A stretch of DNA of 64,000 nucleotides from Oscillospiraceae bacterium (GCA_910575265.1 CAJTEA010000007.1:62001-126000); one strand, 5' to 3'. Shown: positions 7,834 to 16,615, counted from the stretch's first letter. Made by a program: numbers and translations. Notes: generated by a model from the sequence alone, not told the origin.

Positions 7834-9140
7834 TACTTCTTACCTCCATTCTTCATCATAATCTTGGCCAGGGCGATGGAGGGAGCCAGGGGCCGCTTGG
7901 CCGGGCAGACGAAGGAGCAGGTGCCGCAGCTCATGCACAGGTCGGCGTTCAGCTCCACAAGCAGCTCCACATTGCCGTCGTTGTAGGCCTGGACAATCTC
8001 CTTGGCGGACAGGCCCAGGGGGCAGGCGTTGGTGCACCGGCCGCAGTGGATGCAGTTGGTGGCCTTGGGCAGCTCCGCCATCTTCTTGGAGAAGGCCAGA
8101 ACGGCGTTGTTGTTCTTCAAAATGGGCTGAGACAGGTCGGCGATGCAGTTGCCCATCATAGGGCCGCCGTAGAGCACCTTGCCCGGCTCGTCGGTAAAGC
8201 CGCCGCAGAAGTCCATCAGCTCCTGAACAGGGGTGCCGATGATAACCTCCACGTTCTTGGGCTCCTTGATGATGTCGCCGTCCACAGTGAGGCGCTTGGT
8301 GGTCAGGGGCATGCCGGTTTTCAGATACTTGCCCACAAAAGCCACGGAGGTGACGTTCATCACCACCACACCCACGTCGGAGGGCAGGCCGGGGAAGGGG
8401 ACCTCCCGGCCGGTACAGTTCTCAATGAGGACTTTTTCCGCGCCCTGGGGGTAGCGGCAGGGCAGCTCCTTCACCTCAATGCCGGCGGTGGCCACTGACT
8501 TCATCTTCGCGATGGCCTCGGGCTTGTTGCCCTCGATGCCAATGACGCATTTGGGAATCTCCAAATACTTCATCACCGCCTGGATGCCGTCCAGGATGTA
8601 CTGGGTGTCCTCCAGGAAGCAGCGGTTGTCTGAGGTGATATAGGGCTCACACTCAGCGCCGTTGATGAGGAGGGTATCGATCTCGTCCAAATTCTTGGGG
8701 GACAGCTTCACCGCCGCGGGGAAGCCGGCGCCGCCCAGGCCCACCAGGCCGCTGGCCCGGACGGCGTCCTGGAAGGACTTGAGATCGGTGACGGTGGGGG
8801 GGGCAATAGCGGGGTCCACCGTCTGCTTGCCGTCGGGGATAATCACCACGGCGGTCTGGGCCGCTCCGTTGGGGGCGGTAATGGTGATAATGCTGTCCAC
8901 CGTGCCGGACACGCCGGAGTGGATGTCGCAGGAGACAAAGCCGCCCGCCTTGCCCACCACGGTGCCCACACACACCTGGTCGCCCTTTTTCACCGCGGGA
9001 GCGGCGGGGGCGCCGATGTGCTGCCCCATGGACAGGACAATTTTGGAGGGCAGGGGCATTTTCACGGTCTCCTGGTTGGAAGTCCGCTTTTCATGCGGGA
9101 CCTGCGCGCCTTGCGCGGCGCGTTTGAGGAATTTGCTCAT
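7833..9140 (-). CDS. rnfC: Rnf complex NADH-binding subunit RnfC
   Basis: Peripheral subunit where NAD+ is reduced. I start it at the ATG at 9140, which has AGGGAGG 12-18 nt upstream and gives 435 residues starting MSKFLKRAAQGAQVPHEK; in-frame starts further upstream lie inside the leader. The flavin and NAD Rossmann-like core includes GLVGLGGAGFPAAVKL and NGAECEPYIT, an SLBB-like domain follows, and two [4Fe-4S] motifs, CIHCGRCTNACP and CMSCGTCSFVCP, end the protein. It is the first gene of the six-gene rnf operon, behind a 167-nt untranslated leader. Confidence 0.97.
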   Translation of the reverse strand: MSKFLKRAAQGAQVPHEKRTSNQETVKMPLPSKIVLSMGQHIGAPAAPAVKKGDQVCVGTVVGKAGGFVSCDIHSGVSGTVDSIITITAPNGAAQTAVVIIPDGKQTVDPAIAPPTVTDLKSFQDAVRASGLVGLGGAGFPAAVKLSPKNLDEIDTLLINGAECEPYITSDNRCFLEDTQYILDGIQAVMKYLEIPKCVIGIEGNKPEAIAKMKSVATAGIEVKELPCRYPQGAEKVLIENCTGREVPFPGLPSDVGVVVMNVTSVAFVGKYLKTGMPLTTKRLTVDGDIIKEPKNVEVIIGTPVQELMDFCGGFTDEPGKVLYGGPMMGNCIADLSQPILKNNNAVLAFSKKMAELPKATNCIHCGRCTNACPLGLSAKEIVQAYNDGNVELLVELNADLCMSCGTCSFVCPAKRPLAPSIALAKIMMKNGGKK

Positions 9141-9342
9141 GTAAGTTTTCGACCTCCCTATAACTTGCTGGGGTAGTGCGGCCCAGCGCTCTCTTCGCCC
9201 TCTCCGGAGCACGGACCGCGGCTGCCGCGTCCGGCATGGCCGGACACACGACAAAACCCGCCGGTCTCTCCCTCTGCTTTTTCAGAAACCGTCGGTCTTG
9301 CTGCGTAGCATTTATGATACACCAGCTTTGGGGAAATTGCAA
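9141..9342 (-). promoter_or_regulatory. rnf promoter and 167-nt structured leader
   Basis: The leftward promoter is TTGCAA (9337-9342), 17-nt spacer ending in TG, TATCAT (9314-9319), with a start near 9307. The leader then runs to the rnfC ATG. It contains a GTCCGGC-CAT-GCCGGAC hairpin, a nested CGGAC...GTCCG stem and a GCTGGG...CCCAGC hairpin just before the ribosome site. I recognise no known riboswitch class, and no Rex operator (TTGTTAA-N4-TTAACAA) is visible. Confidence 0.5.
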
Positions 9343-9384
9343 GGTTTTTTGAAACAGCCTGTCCCCTTTTCGGCAAATTTTTTT

Positions 9385-9410
9385 GGGGCGCGGAGAAACC
9401 TCCGCGCCCC
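9385..9410. other. Perfect 11-bp hairpin downstream of the Cys-rich micropeptide
   Basis: GGGGCGCGGAG, an AAAC loop and CTCCGCGCCCC. On the micropeptide strand it is followed by an A run rather than a T run, so it may protect a 3' end rather than terminate. Confidence 0.5.
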
Positions 9411-9421
9411 CGGCTCTTCGC

Positions 9422-9562
9422 TCAGCAGCCGCAGCCGCAGTTATTGTTGTTGTTGCAGCAGCAATTGTTGCCGCCCCAGCCGCCACAGCTGAACAGAATA
9501 ATAATGAGGATGATGATCCACAGGCAGCTGTTGCCGCCCCAACTGTTATTGCAGCACCCCAT
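9422..9562 (-). CDS. 46-aa Cys/Asn/Gly-rich single-pass membrane micropeptide
   Basis: This small gene starts at the ATG at 9562 with AGGAGG eight bases upstream. The 46-residue product has three parts. First is a Cys/Asn/Trp/Gly head (MGCCNNSWGGNSC). Next is one strongly hydrophobic helix, LWIIILIIILF at residues 14-24. Last is a tail of cysteines, glycines and asparagines that ends CGCGC. Eleven cysteines in 46 residues suggest metal binding or heavy disulfide bonding. Spore-formers often carry similar low-complexity coat-like or YjcZ-like micropeptides, but I cannot name a family. It stands alone between rnfC and an SLH-domain gene. Confidence 0.7.
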   Translation of the reverse strand: MGCCNNSWGGNSCLWIIILIIILFSCGGWGGNNCCCNNNNNCGCGC

Positions 9563-9652
9563 GATGAGTACCTCCTGATTATGAAGTTTCGAGGCGGCTG
9601 TCTGCCGCTCTCAATTTCATCATATGGCTTTGGAGGAAAATGGTGCGTTTCT

Positions 9653-10741
9653 TTACAGGATTTTCTCACAGAACGCTTTCAGCATGGTGGCCATCTCCGC
9701 CCGGGTGGCTCCCCGCTGGGGGTCCAGGGTGAGGGTTCCGCCATTGGCCGCGCCGCTGATGATCCCCCGGTCCACCGCCCAGGTCATGGCGGGCCGGGCC
9801 CAGCCACTCAGTTTGCTCAAGTCCCCATAGCCGGACAGGGCGGATCCGCCGCTTACGTCCAGCCCCAGGTGCTTGTAGGCGTAGTTATAGAGCATGGTCA
9901 CCGCCTGCTCCCGGGTCACCGTGCCGTTGGGGCTGAAGCCGCCGTCCCCTGTGCCCGAGGTAATGCCTACGGAGGCCCCCCACTTCACCGCCTGGGTGTA
10001 CCAGGTGCTGGCGGGCACGTCGGTGAAGGACACCGTCCCCGCCGGCGCCGGCGACCCGGCCAGCCGGTGGAGCACCGACATGAGCATGGCCCGGTTCATG
10101 GATGTGCCGGCGGAGAAATGGTTCTCGTCCACTCCGGAGAACAGGCCCCTCTCATAGGCAAAGCCCACCGGCGTGTAAAACCAGTCGCTCTGGCTCACAT
10201 CATAGAAGGGGGTGTGCTGGCTCTTTCCCGGCGTCAGGGCATAGCTCCCCTGGAGGCCCAGAGCCGCCGCCCCGGAGCGGATGGTCACCGCGGCGTCGGT
10301 ATTCTCCCCCACCAGGTAGCGGTGGTTCAGGATCAGCTTTCCGCCGGAAGCGACCTCCGTCCCGGCGGTAACGTCCACCACCACCCCAGTGTGGACCAGG
10401 TCAGCGCCGCCGTCCAGCAGTACAAAGACGCCTCCGGTAGGCAGAGTGATAATCTGCCCGTCGGACCACTCCCGGCGCTGGAGCGTATCGCTGGACAGTC
10501 CCGTTCCTCCCCCGCCGGCGGGGGGCTGGCCCACCGCGTTCAACTGGGCCAGCGCGTCGTCCAGCGCCTTGTCCAGCAGCTTGTCGGAGGCCTCCTCCCC
10601 CGCTTTCACCGCGTTGGGGAAAAAGGTGTTTTTCAAATAGCTCAGCGAAATCAGGCTGTCACCCGAGGCGGCGGCATAGGCTCCCGCCGTCAGCAGTACA
10701 AAGGCCAGCACCAGCCCCAGGGAGCGCAGAATTTTTTTCAT
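9653..10741 (-). CDS. SLH-domain surface protein
   Basis: A secreted cell-wall-binding protein of 362 residues. An N-terminal signal peptide (residues 1-24, MKKILRSLGLVLAFVLL then an AYA-like cleavage site) is followed by a unique region to about residue 175, including a Gly/Pro linker. Three S-layer homology repeats follow, at about residues 176-235, 240-300 and 305-362, recognisable by FxDV, W and A-V-x-x-G landmarks. SLH triplets bind pyruvylated secondary wall polymer. Its ATG overlaps the rex stop by four bases, so it is translated from the rex message. Why a redox repressor and a surface protein share a transcript is not clear. Confidence 0.9.
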   Translation of the reverse strand: MKKILRSLGLVLAFVLLTAGAYAAASGDSLISLSYLKNTFFPNAVKAGEEASDKLLDKALDDALAQLNAVGQPPAGGGGTGLSSDTLQRREWSDGQIITLPTGGVFVLLDGGADLVHTGVVVDVTAGTEVASGGKLILNHRYLVGENTDAAVTIRSGAAALGLQGSYALTPGKSQHTPFYDVSQSDWFYTPVGFAYERGLFSGVDENHFSAGTSMNRAMLMSVLHRLAGSPAPAGTVSFTDVPASTWYTQAVKWGASVGITSGTGDGGFSPNGTVTREQAVTMLYNYAYKHLGLDVSGGSALSGYGDLSKLSGWARPAMTWAVDRGIISGAANGGTLTLDPQRGATRAEMATMLKAFCEKIL

Positions 10742-11391
10742 GGGTGTTCCTCCAAATCCTCCCGTTGGGAGATGAGATAACTCAGGGTCAGCAGGCTGTC
10801 GGAAAAATGGACCGATTCTACCGCCACTGACGGGTCCGCACAGACAATTTCATAGTTGGTAAAGTTCCAGATGCCCTTCACCCCGGCGTTCACCAGCCGG
10901 TCCCCCATCTGCTGGGCGGCGGAGATGGGCACCGTCAGCAGTCCCACGTCCACCGGGTGAGTGGCGATGAAGTCCTCCAGCGTATCGGCATGGCATACGG
11001 GCACCCCAGCGATGGCCGTCCCCACCCGGAGCGGGTCCACGTCAAAGGCGGCCAGCAGATGAAACCCGTTGCTGGAGAAGCGGAAGTTCCGGATCAGAGC
11101 GTGGCCCAGGTTGCCCGCCCCCAGTACAATCAGGGTGTGGCCCCGGCTGATGCCCAAAATCTCACCAATTTCCTCCTTCAGGCCGTCCACCTTATAGCCG
11201 TATCCCTGTTGGCCAAAGCCGCCGAAGCAGAACAGGTCCTGACGAATCTGGGAGGCGGTCAGTCCCATGGACTTGCCCAGCGCGCTGGATGAGATGCGCT
11301 CCATCCCCGCCTCCTGTAGCTCGGACAGCTGCCGGTAGTACCGGGGCAGCCGTCGAATTACCGCGGTGGATACCTTTGTATTTCGTTTCAT
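10738..11391 (-). CDS. rex: Redox-sensing transcriptional repressor Rex
   Basis: A dimeric repressor that reads the NADH/NAD+ ratio and controls fermentation and electron-transfer genes. The N-terminal winged helix covers residues 1-80, with TASQIRQDLFCFGGFGQQGYGY being the family's recognition region. The Rossmann domain has the dinucleotide motif VLGAGNLGHAL near residue 92. At 217 residues it is normal length. It has its own promoter (TTGACC-17-TATAAT). The rnf operon nearby is a plausible target by general knowledge, but no consensus Rex palindrome was found at rnf or rex. Confidence 0.96.
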   Translation of the reverse strand: MKRNTKVSTAVIRRLPRYYRQLSELQEAGMERISSSALGKSMGLTASQIRQDLFCFGGFGQQGYGYKVDGLKEEIGEILGISRGHTLIVLGAGNLGHALIRNFRFSSNGFHLLAAFDVDPLRVGTAIAGVPVCHADTLEDFIATHPVDVGLLTVPISAAQQMGDRLVNAGVKGIWNFTNYEIVCADPSVAVESVHFSDSLLTLSYLISQREDLEEHP

Positions 11392-11449
11392 CCCCTCGCC
11401 CCTTCCCGGAAGGAATCGCTGGAACCTGTTACAGCATTGTACCGTCTAC

Positions 11450-11478
11450 ATTATACCATCCGTTTCCCCCGCGGTCAA
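11450..11478 (-). promoter_or_regulatory. rex promoter
   Basis: Leftward TTGACC (11473-11478), 17-nt spacer, TATAAT (11450-11455). Confidence 0.65.
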
Positions 11479-11493
11479 TCCAAACCGGCTGGC

Positions 11494-11536
11494 AAAAAAA
11501 GCGAGGCCGGACCCCCCTGTTTGGAGGTCCGGCCTC
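11494..11536 (-). terminator. Terminator of the sirtuin/WYL transcript
   Basis: A perfect 11-bp stem GAGGCCGGACC / GGTCCGGCCTC is followed, on the leftward strand, by GCTTTTTTT. Confidence 0.9.
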
Positions 11537-11554
11537 GGCGCTCTTAGAGCGGGT

Positions 11555-12814
11555 TTAACCCTTCCTCCACCGCTTCAAGGTGGGGAACCAGCTCCGCATC
11601 ATCTTCTCGGCCTCCTCCTGGGGGCCAAAGGGGTGACCGTTCTCCTCGTTGAACTTCAGGTTGAAGGCGATGATGTCGTCCATGGTGGCATCGGGAGCGG
11701 TAAAGGCCCCGTTCTGGTAGCAGTAGCGGCAGTAGTCGCCGCTGGGGGTTCCATCCGTCTCGGTGCCCTTGTCCTCGGGCTTGTCCAGGGGCATGGCGCA
11801 GCACTGACAAAATTTACGTTCTTCCATTTGAAAAACCTCCTTATGTTGGGCAAGGCTCTCTCCCTCACCGCTGACATAAGGATACGCCCTCAAACCTGAC
11901 AGGGTCTGTCCGGTTTCATACACGTTCAGAGATTTTTTTATTTCCTCTTTCAGGATGTCCCGCCAGTAGTCTGGGGCGAGCACCTCCAGCTGGCCGCCGA
12001 AGGACAGCAGGAAGGACAGCAGCCACTGGTCCTCCGGGAAGGCGCACTTCACCAGCAGGGAGCCGTCGGACTGAGAGGTGATCTCCCGGGGATGGAAATA
12101 GTCCCGCACCCGCCATGCGGCGGAGGGGGCAAACAACAGCCGCAGGTCCACCCCCCGGCAGTCCTTCGGCATCGGGGCCTCCAGCCGCTCCGGAGGCTGC
12201 CGGATCGAATAGGTCCCCTCCTCCAGCGCCAGATCCTCCATCCGCACCAGGCGGAAAATACGCCAGTCCCGCCGGGTTTGACAGAAGGCCGACAGATACC
12301 AGCATCCGCTCTTGAACACCAGCCGGGCGGGCTCCGCCGTCCGGCGGCTCCTCTCCCCCGCTGAGCTGTAGTAGGTAAAGGACAGGGGCCGGCGCTCCAG
12401 CACCGCCCGCTTTACCAGGGCGAAATTTTCCCGCTCGGCGGCTCCGCTGCCCCAGTCAGTGAAGTCCACCTCCAACCAGTCCCCGCCCTCCCGGCGAAAC
12501 AGGGAGGATACCCGGGACAGCGTATCCCGCTCCCGCGCCCCGCCGGTGGCCAAAATGGCCTGGAGGGCGAAAAGAATTTCGTCTTGCTCCTCCCGGGACA
12601 GCAGCGCCTTGTCCAGCACAAACTGGTCCATCAGCCGGATACCGCCCCCCTGTCCCTTCCGCGTAAACACCGGAATTCCGGCGGCGGACAGAGCGTCGAT
12701 GTCCCGGTAGATGGTGCGCTCGGACACCTCCAGCCGTCGGGCCAGCTCCTTGGCGGTGACGGAGCGTTTTTCTACCAGGCGGTACAGAATTTCAAACAGG
12801 CGGCTGTTTTTCAT
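11555..12814 (-). CDS. WYL-domain regulator fused in frame to a zinc-ribbon protein
   Basis: A 419-residue two-part protein. Residues 1-60 are a DeoR/HTH_11 winged helix (ELARRLEVSERTIYRDIDAL). Residues 135-315 carry a WYL ligand-sensing domain and its C-terminal extension, as in YafY/YobV-type regulators. Residues 330-419 match the stand-alone putative zinc-ribbon family (Pfam Zn_ribbon_2), with CQCCAMPLDKPEDKG and YCRYCYQNGAF supplying cysteine pairs. An AAGGAGG lies eight bases before the in-frame ATG at 11827 where the ribbon begins. The ribbon could therefore also be made alone as a 90-residue protein (11555..11827). The gene overlaps the sirtuin stop by four bases. Confidence 0.88.
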   Translation of the reverse strand: MKNSRLFEILYRLVEKRSVTAKELARRLEVSERTIYRDIDALSAAGIPVFTRKGQGGGIRLMDQFVLDKALLSREEQDEILFALQAILATGGARERDTLSRVSSLFRREGGDWLEVDFTDWGSGAAERENFALVKRAVLERRPLSFTYYSSAGERSRRTAEPARLVFKSGCWYLSAFCQTRRDWRIFRLVRMEDLALEEGTYSIRQPPERLEAPMPKDCRGVDLRLLFAPSAAWRVRDYFHPREITSQSDGSLLVKCAFPEDQWLLSFLLSFGGQLEVLAPDYWRDILKEEIKKSLNVYETGQTLSGLRAYPYVSGEGESLAQHKEVFQMEERKFCQCCAMPLDKPEDKGTETDGTPSGDYCRYCYQNGAFTAPDATMDDIIAFNLKFNEENGHPFGPQEEAEKMMRSWFPTLKRWRKG

Positions 12815-13536
12815 TTCACCCGGATTTGCCCCAGCACCTGGCCAATCGGCAGATTAATGGCCAGGTCGGCCCGACTGTCGTAGGGGGTAGCGCTCTTGTT
12901 GATGAGGACCAGCCGGGACCCCCGGTAATAGTTGATGAGTCCGGCGGCGGGATACACCGCCAGAGAGGTCCCACCAATGATGAGCAGGTCGGCGGAACGG
13001 ATATCCATCACCGCCCCCTCCACGGTGGCGCTGTCCAGGCTCTCCTCGTAAAGCACCACGTCCGGCTTAACCGTCCCGCCGCAGGAGCATTTGGGCACCC
13101 CCTGCCCCGCCTTGATCTCCTCCACCGCGTAAGGCTTGCGGCAGTTCATGCAGTAGTTCCGGTGGACCGAGCCGTGCAGCTCCCACACCCGCCGGGACCC
13201 CGCCTTCTGGTGCAGGCCGTCGATGTTCTGGGTGACCACCGAGCGCAGCCTGCCCGCCGCCTCCAGCTCGGCCAGCTTTTTGTGGGCGGCGTTGGGCTGA
13301 GCGTCCAGGCAGAGCATCTTGTCCCGGTAGAAGCGGTAGAACTCCTCCGGCCGCGCGTCGAAAAAGGCGCGGCTTAAAATCTCCTCCGGGGGCCAGGCGT
13401 ACTTCTGGTTGTACAGCCCGTCCACACTGCGGAAATCCGGAATACCGCTCTCGGTGCTCACCCCCGCCCCGCCAAAAAAGACGATGGCGCGGCTTTCGTC
13501 GATCCACTGCTGTAGGGTTTTGATTGTTTCATCCAC
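12811..13536 (-). CDS. NAD-dependent protein deacylase, SIR2 family
   Basis: Removes acyl groups from protein lysines, consuming NAD+ and yielding nicotinamide and O-acyl-ADP-ribose. Sirtuin motifs are all present: [16 protein letters not shown] (NAD binding), [13 protein letters not shown], the catalytic His in LHGS, zinc cysteines in YCMNC and CSCGG, and [11 protein letters not shown] begin it at the GTG at 13536, with AGGAGG at the right distance, for 241 residues; the longer in-frame reading has no ribosome site. The WYL regulator gene starts inside its stop codon, so the two are co-expressed. Which acyl group it prefers cannot be read from the sequence with confidence. Confidence 0.94.
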   Translation of the reverse strand: MDETIKTLQQWIDESRAIVFFGGAGVSTESGIPDFRSVDGLYNQKYAWPPEEILSRAFFDARPEEFYRFYRDKMLCLDAQPNAAHKKLAELEAAGRLRSVVTQNIDGLHQKAGSRRVWELHGSVHRNYCMNCRKPYAVEEIKAGQGVPKCSCGGTVKPDVVLYEESLDSATVEGAVMDIRSADLLIIGGTSLAVYPAAGLINYYRGSRLVLINKSATPYDSRADLAINLPIGQVLGQIRVK

Positions 13537-13677
13537 GGAAATCCCTCCTTTTTGATATTGTACCACAAAACCGCCCGAAAGTAAATTTTCATCCATCTGC
13601 CGCAATATCATTTCTTATTTTCAGGCAGTTCTTCCGGGCGCTGGCGGTCAGAACCCATAGCGGTAAAAAGGGATAGG

Positions 13678-13712
13678 GAAAAGCGTACTGTGAGGGAAAC
13701 AGTACGCTTTTC
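13678..13712. terminator. Bidirectional-looking terminator after the permease gene
   Basis: AAAAGCGTACTGT / ACAGTACGCTTTT, a 13-bp perfect stem with A/T tracts in its base. Confidence 0.8.
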
Positions 13713-13728
13713 AGAAAGAAAGGGGGCT

Positions 13729-15222
13729 TTAGCGGAGGAAATAGGGCCCGATGTACAACAGCAGCGCCGCGATGACAGCCGCTATGACAATGGCCCGCCA
13801 CAGCTTGAATTCCCGATCCATGGCTTTCCGTTCCTCTGGGGCGGGCTCCTCGGGCGGTTCAGTGGGCAGCATGACGGCTTCGGCTCTATCCTTGCTGCCG
13901 TCGCGGACGTTGTAGACACGGTACAGAACCATTCCGCAGACACACCAGATCACACCGCTGAGAATCGCGGAGAATCCAAGCTGGGTCATCATAATAAGGT
14001 AGATCACAGCGGATACCGGAATACCAATACTCGCTCCAGGCGCTTTGTAGGGGCGGTGCAGCTCAGGGTACTTTTTCCGCATACCGCCCGCGGAGATAAT
14101 TCCGATCACGTAGAAGAACAAATCGGCAAACAGACTGACTGAGGCGACGTATTGCACGGAATTGGTCAGTGTCAGCAAAAGCGCGATTACGCCCAGGAAC
14201 AGGATGGACACATAAGGCGTCTTGTACCTGGGATGAATTTTGGTAAACACCTGGGGCAGCATGCCGTCACGGGCCATGGCAAACAGGGTGCGGGGCGGGG
14301 TGGTTATGCAGGAGTTCATTGTGGATAATCCGCCGCCAAAGGCGATTCCCGCCGCCAGCAGGGCCAGGGGGATGCCCAGGATACCGGCCGTCATCATGGC
14401 CTCCGCATAGGGGGCGTCGGCAGCCGCGAGCCGTCCCAGCTGGTCGGGAGGGACGATGCCCACCAGATACCACTGGAAGAACAGATTGACCGCCAAAATG
14501 ATAAAGGGGGTCAAGGCCATCGCGCGTGGAATATTGATATGCGGGTATTTGATTTCCTCGCTCATGGAACAGCAGGCTTCAAACCCGGCAAAGCACCACC
14601 AGACCATGGCGACATTCGCGATGAAGCTCTGGGGGCCGTCGCTGAGAAAGCTGGGTTTCCGCACAAAGTGAGGCAGCTGAATGTTGGGAATCATCATAAT
14701 GAACCAGACAATGGCAACCCCCCAGAAGAAGAACATGAAGGCGTTGGCCATGCGGCCGGTCATCTCCACCCCCCGCGCGTTCAGAATAGTAAAGACCAGG
14801 ATACACAGACAGGCCAGCGCCAGGTCGCTCACAGGCAGCTCCATTCCGAAGGCGGAGAACATGGTTTTGAAATAGAAGGTAAACGCGAACGCCTCGCTGC
14901 TGGCCACACAGATGATGGCAATAATGTAATTCCAGCCAGCCAGGAATCCCATGGGCCTGGACAGACCCAGGAGCGCGTAGAGATAAGTACCGCCGGAGTA
15001 TGGGACGGCGGATCCCATTTCCGCGTACAAAAGGGAGGGGTAGATTGTAATCAGCAGCGCGGCCAAGGTAGCCAGAATGATATGATTGCCCATCAGGCCT
15101 ACTACGTTGGCGCCAGTTACAAACAGACCCACGCCAATTACTTGCCCGACCGTGATGGTGACCGATTCCTTCATGCCGAAGGAACGTCTTAACCGCAAGC
15201 CTTCTTTCGGTGCTTTACTCAT
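13729..15222 (-). CDS. APC-family amino acid/polyamine permease
   Basis: A 497-residue transporter with about twelve membrane segments. TITVGQVIGVGLFVTGANVV near residue 20 is the helix-1 substrate and ion site typical of the APC superfamily, and AEMGSAVPYSGGTYLYAL corresponds to helix 2. A charged C-terminal stretch (REFKLWRAIVI...) adds a last helix. It lies 34 nt after the HisD-type dehydrogenase on the same strand and probably shares its transcript. An amino acid or amino alcohol related to that enzyme's substrate is the natural guess for its cargo. The exact substrate is unknown. Confidence 0.88.
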   Translation of the reverse strand: MSKAPKEGLRLRRSFGMKESVTITVGQVIGVGLFVTGANVVGLMGNHIILATLAALLITIYPSLLYAEMGSAVPYSGGTYLYALLGLSRPMGFLAGWNYIIAIICVASSEAFAFTFYFKTMFSAFGMELPVSDLALACLCILVFTILNARGVEMTGRMANAFMFFFWGVAIVWFIMMIPNIQLPHFVRKPSFLSDGPQSFIANVAMVWWCFAGFEACCSMSEEIKYPHINIPRAMALTPFIILAVNLFFQWYLVGIVPPDQLGRLAAADAPYAEAMMTAGILGIPLALLAAGIAFGGGLSTMNSCITTPPRTLFAMARDGMLPQVFTKIHPRYKTPYVSILFLGVIALLLTLTNSVQYVASVSLFADLFFYVIGIISAGGMRKKYPELHRPYKAPGASIGIPVSAVIYLIMMTQLGFSAILSGVIWCVCGMVLYRVYNVRDGSKDRAEAVMLPTEPPEEPAPEERKAMDREFKLWRAIVIAAVIAALLLYIGPYFLR

Positions 15223-15256
15223 AATACACGCCTCCTTATTCTCTCACACCTATCAA

Positions 15257-16522
15257 TTACAACAGCTCAAGCCGGAATTCCGCCGCGCGGGCGTGGGCCT
15301 CCAACCCCTCCCCGTGCGCCATCCGGGAAACCAGGGGGGCAATTTCCTTCATCGCGGCGGGCTGATAGCGCTGGTAGGTACATACCTTCAGGAAGGTGCC
15401 CACCCAGACGCCGCCGGTATACCGGGCCGCCCGGACGGTGGGCAGAGTGTGGTTGGTGCCGGAGGCATAGTCACCAAAGACCTCGCCGGTTTCCTGCCCA
15501 ATGAACAGAGAACCAAAATTGACCAGCTTGGGCAGGACGCTCTCATCCTCCACAATCACCTCCAGATGCTCAGGGGCATAGTCATTCGCGATTTCCACCG
15601 CCTCGTCCAGGCTTCCGGCCAGAATAACCTCCCCATAGGTATCCCAGGAGGCCCGGGCAATGTCCGCCGTTTTCAGCGTAGACAGCTGCTCTTGAACCGC
15701 CTGGAGCACCGCTTCGCCCAGAGAGCGGCTGGTGGTAACCAGAATTCCCTTGGCCAGCCGGTCGTGCTCCGATTGGGCCAGCATATCGGCGGCCAGAATA
15801 CGGGGGTCGGCGCTGTTGTCGGCGATGGCCAGCACCTCGCTGGGACCGGCGAAAAAGTCGATGCCCACCTGTCCATAACACTGGCGCTTCGCCTCGGCCA
15901 CATACTGATTGCCAGGCCCCACAATTACATCCACCGCCTGAATCTGCCCGGTGCCATAGGCCAGGGCGGCAATGGCCTGAGCGCCCCCGACCGCGTAAAT
16001 CTCGTCCGCGCCGGCGATATCCATGGCCACCAGCGTTTTATAGTGAATAGAGGCGGTCCCCTTCACCGCGGGCGCGCAGGCCACCACCCGATCGACGCCC
16101 GCCACCTTGGCGGGGATAATCAGCATCAGCGCGGTGGAGAACAGAGGATAGGAGCCGCCAGGTATGTAACAGCCGCAGGAGCTGACCGGAATGACCCGGT
16201 GACCCAAGGAGGCGCCATTGATGTTGGAAAAACCGTGCAGCTCTGTCAGACAGCCCTTCTGCGCCTGGGCGAATTTGCGGATATGGTCCGCCGCCCGGTA
16301 TAAATCGTCCAGCTCCTGCCGGGTCATCCGCGCGTAGGCGGCATCGATCTCCTCCCGGGTCACCCGCAAGGCGGCGCGGGAATTGCCGTCAAAGCGGGTG
16401 TTGTACTCCACCAGGGCGCTGTCACCCCGCGCTCGGATGGCCTGGATAATCTCAGAGACGCGGCGGCCCCGCTCCTCCACCTCCTCGTTGGGACGTACAG
16501 ACGCTTTTTTTATATATTCCAT
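15257..16522 (-). CDS. Histidinol dehydrogenase family enzyme (HisD-like), likely non-biosynthetic
   Basis: A zinc-dependent NAD+ oxidoreductase of 421 residues. The family's zinc and catalytic residues are all present by motif: the Gln and His of LAQSEHDRLAK, Glu-His of YAPEHLE, the Asp of GDYASGTNHTLPT and the His of LEAHARAAEF. The ATG at 16522 follows GGGGAGG. Classical HisD oxidises L-histidinol twice to histidine, but no other his gene is near. The partner genes are an APC permease and a divergent MerR-type regulator. HisD relatives with other substrates exist, for example HpsN on dihydroxypropanesulfonate, so a catabolic role is a fair inference. Confidence 0.85.
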   Translation of the reverse strand: MEYIKKASVRPNEEVEERGRRVSEIIQAIRARGDSALVEYNTRFDGNSRAALRVTREEIDAAYARMTRQELDDLYRAADHIRKFAQAQKGCLTELHGFSNINGASLGHRVIPVSSCGCYIPGGSYPLFSTALMLIIPAKVAGVDRVVACAPAVKGTASIHYKTLVAMDIAGADEIYAVGGAQAIAALAYGTGQIQAVDVIVGPGNQYVAEAKRQCYGQVGIDFFAGPSEVLAIADNSADPRILAADMLAQSEHDRLAKGILVTTSRSLGEAVLQAVQEQLSTLKTADIARASWDTYGEVILAGSLDEAVEIANDYAPEHLEVIVEDESVLPKLVNFGSLFIGQETGEVFGDYASGTNHTLPTVRAARYTGGVWVGTFLKVCTYQRYQPAAMKEIAPLVSRMAHGEGLEAHARAAEFRLELL

Positions 16523-16615
16523 CGAAATGACCTCCCCTTCCAATTCTGTTCTCATCATAATCCATGGACCATGAACCAGGTCAACCCGTATTATTTTTTG
16601 TTTTTCTCTATTTTC

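Noticed and set aside
9301-9345. A Rex operator at the rnf promoter
   Set aside because: No TTGTTAA-N4-TTAACAA or similar palindrome is present; TTGCAA there is just the -35 hexamer.
9385-9410. An intrinsic terminator for the Cys-rich micropeptide
   Set aside because: An A run, not a T run, follows on the gene's strand, so it is listed only as a hairpin.
15257-16522. Part of a histidine biosynthesis operon
   Set aside because: No other his gene is adjacent; the partners are a permease and a divergent regulator.
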